Source: a virus. From it: a stretch of DNA of 25,181 nucleotides. The notes under the pieces were generated by a model. That model saw nothing but the letters and a program-made list of their open reading frames with translations, made no database searches and was not told where the DNA came from. Positions 22,244-25,181 of the stretch are shown here, one piece after another; position 1 is the stretch's first letter, and every line of letters begins with the position of its first letter. The stretch covers positions 1 to 25,181 of IMG/VR virus record IMGVR_UViG_3300042889_000570. One strand, given 5' to 3'. Position numbers and translations under genes: made by a program.

Positions 22244-25181
22244 TTATCCTCCAAATATCAGCGAATAGCCGAGAGTTTTTGCTGCAGTAGTAGATTCGCC
22301 TGCAGCTCCTGTGGCTCCTGTGGCTCCTGTGGCTCCTGTATCTCCTGTGGCTCCTGTAGGACCTGCTGGGCCTTGTGCTCCAGTTAATCCTGTTGCACCA
22401 ACTGCAATAACCCAACCAGTACCAGTGTATATAAAAAACTCTCCCGTAGTAGAGTCCATCCATAGCTGTCCTGAAATAGGGGTAGTTGGAGCGGTATCAC
22501 TGATGTATGTAGGTGATGCAGGTCCTATAGGACCTGTGGGCCCTGCTGTACCAGGGGCACCGTCGCCTAACATTTCACGAACTACTATATCTTGAGCAGC
22601 TCCTGGAGCGCTTGTAAACGTTAAAGTTGTACCTGTTAAAGTATAGTCACTACCAGGTTTTAGTAAAACTCCGCTAACAGTAACTAATATGCTATCAACT
22701 GTGTATCCACTATTAATAGTAAAATTTGTTGTAGCACCATTACCAATAAAACTTTGTGTTGTTACAGTAAAAGGTAACCCGAGTCCTCCAGGACCTGTTG
22801 GTCCTGTAACACCTGCTGCACCTGCTGCACCTGCTGCACCTTGCCCTAACATTTGTTGTACAACTATTTCATTACCTGTTTTAGGGGCAGTGGTAAACGT
22901 TAGTGTTGTACCTGACAGCGTATAGTCAGATGTTGCCTTTAATACAATGCCGTTAACTATAACTAAAATATTATTTAAGGTATAGCCGCTATCAATTGTA
23001 AAATTTACAGTAGTATTGTCACCAGTAAAGTTTTTGGTAACCATTGAGAAGGGTTCACCAGTTCCACCACCACCACCAGTGCCAGCTGGACCTGTTGGTC
23101 CAACTAAACCTTGTGGCCCTGTTGGACCGGGCACTGTTGAAGCAGCACCTGTAGCACCTGTTGGCCCGGTTGCTCCATCTACACCTATAGTGCCATTTGT
23201 GCCTTGTGAACCCGTGGGTCCCTGAACACCTTGTGTACCTTGTACACCTTGAATACCTTGAACGCCTTGAACGCCTGTTGGACCTACAACACCTTGGATA
23301 CCTTGAGCACCTGTAGGACCTACAGCACCTGTAGGGCCTGTAGCACCGTCTACACCTATGGTTCCGCTAGTACCTTGAGGACCTTGTGAGCCTGTTGGAC
23401 CCTGTGAACCTGTTGGACCTGCAACGCCTTGTATACCTTGAGCACCTGTTGGTCCTGTAGCACCGTCAATACCTATGGTTCCGTTAGTACCTTGAGGACC
23501 TGTTGGACCTGCTATAGTTGATGCAGCACCTGTAGGGCCTGTAACGCCTTGAATACCTTGAGCACCTGCTGGACCTACTATTTGTCCAACATCTAAGTAG
23601 CTGCTACCTGTCCAAGTATATAAGTTACCGTCTGCTGTAACAATGTAAGCATCACCAGTACTAGGGGTTGGACTAACGGGTAATGCACCTACTGTAGCAA
23701 CTTCGCCTTTGATATTAACTGAGGTACCAGGAGCCCCTGTAGGGCCTGTGTTACCTTGTGCACCTGTAGGACCTGTGTTACCTTGAGTACCTGTTGGTCC
23801 TGCAGGGCCGTCTCCAAGCATTTCACGAACTACTATTTCACTGCCACTTTCTGCAGCAGTTGTAAGTGTTAGTGTTGTTCCACTTAGTGTATAGTCTGTG
23901 GTTGGTTTTAGTAAGACACCATTAATAACTACTAATAAACTATCTGTTGTATAACCACTATTAATAGTATAAGCAGTGGTTGTGCCATCAGCAATAAAAG
24001 TTTCTGTTACAACTGTAAAAGGTAATCCGATTCCACCAGCACCTGTAGGTCCTTGTAATCCTATAGAGCCTGTAGGTCCTGTAGAACCAGTAGGTCCCGC
24101 AATACCTTGTGTTCCTTGAATACCTTGAGCACCTGTTGGTCCAGTATCGCCTTGAATACCTTGAGTACCCGTAGGTCCTTGAACACCTTGAGTACCTGTG
24201 AGTCCTGTTTCGCCTTGAGTACCTGTGGGACCTACAATACCCTGTGTACCTTGTGTACCTTGAATGCCTTGTACACCTTGTGAGCCTGTGGGACCTACTT
24301 CACCTTGGATACCCTGAGTACCTTGTGTACCTTGTGCCCCTGTGGGACCTAATAATCCTTGTGGACCTGTTGGTCCATCGCCAGTTAATTCGCGTACTAC
24401 AATTTCATCACCACTATAAGGTGTAACACCAAATGTTAGTGTAGTTCCAGTTAGTGTATAATCTGTTGTGGGTTTTAGTAAAGATCCGTTGATTGTTACT
24501 AGTATACTATCTAGTGTATATCCAGTATTAACAGTAAATGTTGATGCACTACCATCGCCAGTAAATGACTGAGTAGTCATTATAAAAGGAAAGCCAGTAC
24601 CAGCGGGACCTGTTGCTCCTGTAGGCCCTGTACCACCTAAAATACCGTCAGAACCTGCTGGGCCTGTAGGACCTGCTATAGTTGATGCAGCACCTGTGGG
24701 TCCTTGAATACCTTGTAAACCTTGAACGCCTTGAGCACCTGTTGGGCCTACAATACCTTGTGGCCCTTGTTGACCTGTGGGTCCTTGAATACCTTGAGAA
24801 CCAGTTGGGCCAGCTACTGTACTATCAGCACCTGTGGGCCCTGTTAGACCTTGTGTACCTGTAGCACCTGTTGGTCCCTGATCACCTTGAACGCCTTGTA
24901 TACCTTGTGTACCTTGAGCACCTGTTGGACCTGCAACACCTTGAATACCTTGTGCTCCAGTAGGACCTGTAGCCCCGTCAACACCAATAACACCGTTAGT
25001 ACCCTGCGCACCTGTAGGACCTGTTATACCTTGAGCGCCTGTTGGACCTGTGATACCCTGTACGCCTTGCGCACCTGTGGGACCTGTAACACCGTCAACA
25101 CCGATAACACCATCTGCGCCTTGAGCACCTGTAGGGCCTTGAATACCTTGTATACCTTGAATACCTTGTATACCCTGAATA
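22244..25181 (-). CDS. Giant collagen-like tail fibre, N-terminus beyond the window
   Basis: The frame is open from the right edge, so at least 978 residues are present and the true start is outside. An internal ATG at 24578-24580 is not the start, because the Gly-X-Y sequence continues in frame upstream of it. Long collagen-like stretches ([26 protein letters not shown]) alternate with four copies of a beta domain at about 24370-24596, 23805-24034, 22840-23056 and 22555-22780. Each copy carries a [22 protein letters not shown] core, DYTLxGTTLTF and [12 protein letters not shown] short domain near 23580-23720 ([20 protein letters not shown]) and another near 22440-22510 also interrupt the repeats. 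It ends [13 protein letters not shown]. Likely a long trimeric tail fibre shaft with side domains. Confidence 0.88.
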   Translation of the reverse strand, partial: IQGIQGIQGIQGIQGPTGAQGADGVIGVDGVTGPTGAQGVQGITGPTGAQGITGPTGAQGTNGVIGVDGATGPTGAQGIQGVAGPTGAQGTQGIQGVQGDQGPTGATGTQGLTGPTGADSTVAGPTGSQGIQGPTGQQGPQGIVGPTGAQGVQGLQGIQGPTGAASTIAGPTGPAGSDGILGGTGPTGATGPAGTGFPFIMTTQSFTGDGSASTFTVNTGYTLDSILVTINGSLLKPTTDYTLTGTTLTFGVTPYSGDEIVVRELTGDGPTGPQGLLGPTGAQGTQGTQGIQGEVGPTGSQGVQGIQGTQGTQGIVGPTGTQGETGLTGTQGVQGPTGTQGIQGDTGPTGAQGIQGTQGIAGPTGSTGPTGSIGLQGPTGAGGIGLPFTVVTETFIADGTTTAYTINSGYTTDSLLVVINGVLLKPTTDYTLSGTTLTLTTAAESGSEIVVREMLGDGPAGPTGTQGNTGPTGAQGNTGPTGAPGTSVNIKGEVATVGALPVSPTPSTGDAYIVTADGNLYTWTGSSYLDVGQIVGPAGAQGIQGVTGPTGAASTIAGPTGPQGTNGTIGIDGATGPTGAQGIQGVAGPTGSQGPTGSQGPQGTSGTIGVDGATGPTGAVGPTGAQGIQGVVGPTGVQGVQGIQGVQGTQGVQGPTGSQGTNGTIGVDGATGPTGATGAASTVPGPTGPQGLVGPTGPAGTGGGGGTGEPFSMVTKNFTGDNTTVNFTIDSGYTLNNILVIVNGIVLKATSDYTLSGTTLTFTTAPKTGNEIVVQQMLGQGAAGAAGAAGVTGPTGPGGLGLPFTVTTQSFIGNGATTNFTINSGYTVDSILVTVSGVLLKPGSDYTLTGTTLTFTSAPGAAQDIVVREMLGDGAPGTAGPTGPIGPASPTYISDTAPTTPISGQLWMDSTTGEFFIYTGTGWVIAVGATGLTGAQGPAGPTGATGDTGATGATGATGAAGESTTAAKTLGYSLIFGG
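22248..22252 (-). promoter_or_regulatory. Ribosome binding site for the gene at 21871-22242
   Basis: GGAGG on the minus strand, five bases upstream of the ATG at 22240-22242, overlaps the last codons of the giant fibre gene. It fixes the start at MAAPNL. Confidence 0.7.
25141..25181. repeat. Tandem 18-base repeat at the right edge
   Basis: An 18-base unit beginning GAATACC recurs at 25141, 25159 (one mismatch) and 25177 (cut by the edge). On the minus strand it codes for GIQGIQ repeats. The low variation contrasts with the degenerate nine-base periodicity of the rest of the gene, so it may be a region of recent slippage continuing beyond the window. Confidence 0.75.

Noticed and set aside
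4014-22254. Possible diversity-generating retroelement acting on one of the adhesins
   Set aside because: No reverse transcriptase, no template/variable repeat pair and no C-type-lectin-like variable end is visible. The repeats seen are coding modules in register.
22243-22254. Longer start (TTG, MEDN) for the gene at 21871
   Set aside because: The GGAGG ribosome binding site would fall inside the gene; the ATG at 22242 is properly spaced after it.
24578-24580. ATG as the start of the giant collagen-like gene
   Set aside because: There is no break in the frame upstream, the Gly-X-Y repeats continue to the window edge, and the same F/L-P-F-x-V/M-T motif precedes the other beta-domain copies without a start.
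22260-25181. CRISPR-like or minisatellite interpretation of the short repeated DNA
   Set aside because: The nine-base periodicity is degenerate and fully explained by Gly-X-Y codons; there are no repeat-spacer units.

Overview
The window looks like part of the genome of a tailed double-stranded DNA bacteriophage (Caudoviricetes), of the kind common in metagenomes from aquatic habitats. It is AT-rich outside the glycine-coding stretches. Every supportable gene lies on the minus strand. Genes abut or overlap by a few bases (ATGA and TAATG junctions), and most starts have a clear Shine-Dalgarno sequence of the AAGGA/GGAG type. No tRNA, rRNA, CRISPR array, insertion sequence, integrase or reverse transcriptase is visible, and no stretch above 300 bases lacks a gene. 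A predicted outer-membrane lipoprotein spanin next to a membrane-anchored coiled-coil partner points to a Gram-negative host. I cannot name the host or the phage genus.

In transcription order (right to left), the right-hand part (about 4.0-25.2 kb) is a very large array of virion adhesion genes. It holds a giant collagen-like fibre open at the right edge, five glycine-rich tip-like proteins, a 1599-residue protein with six LamG-like domains, two shorter collagen-like fibres, a probable seven-bladed beta-propeller, a tail-collar-like protein with five H-x-H motifs, and several small beta-rich virion proteins. Many are built from shared cassettes: one N-terminal segment starts four genes, a second starts three, and the same middle segments recur in front of different tips. 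A tail-assembly-chaperone-like gene (3509-4009) closes this array.

The left part (1-3.5 kb) begins with a family-2 glycosyltransferase carrying TPR-like repeats and continues as a lysis cassette: i-spanin-like protein, o-spanin-like lipoprotein, GH19 endolysin, and then a string of small secreted or membrane proteins (43, 165, 49 and 101 residues, plus a partial gene at the left edge). No classical holin is recognisable; the small membrane proteins are the candidates.

The likely plan is that the right-hand genes build distal tail structures for host recognition, the chaperone-like protein helps fibre folding, the glycosyltransferase may modify virion or host-surface glycans, and the left-hand genes release progeny. 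The most notable features are the combinatorial cassette structure of the adhesin array, signs of recent duplication within it, and five small genes (four complete, one partial) that are easy to overlook.
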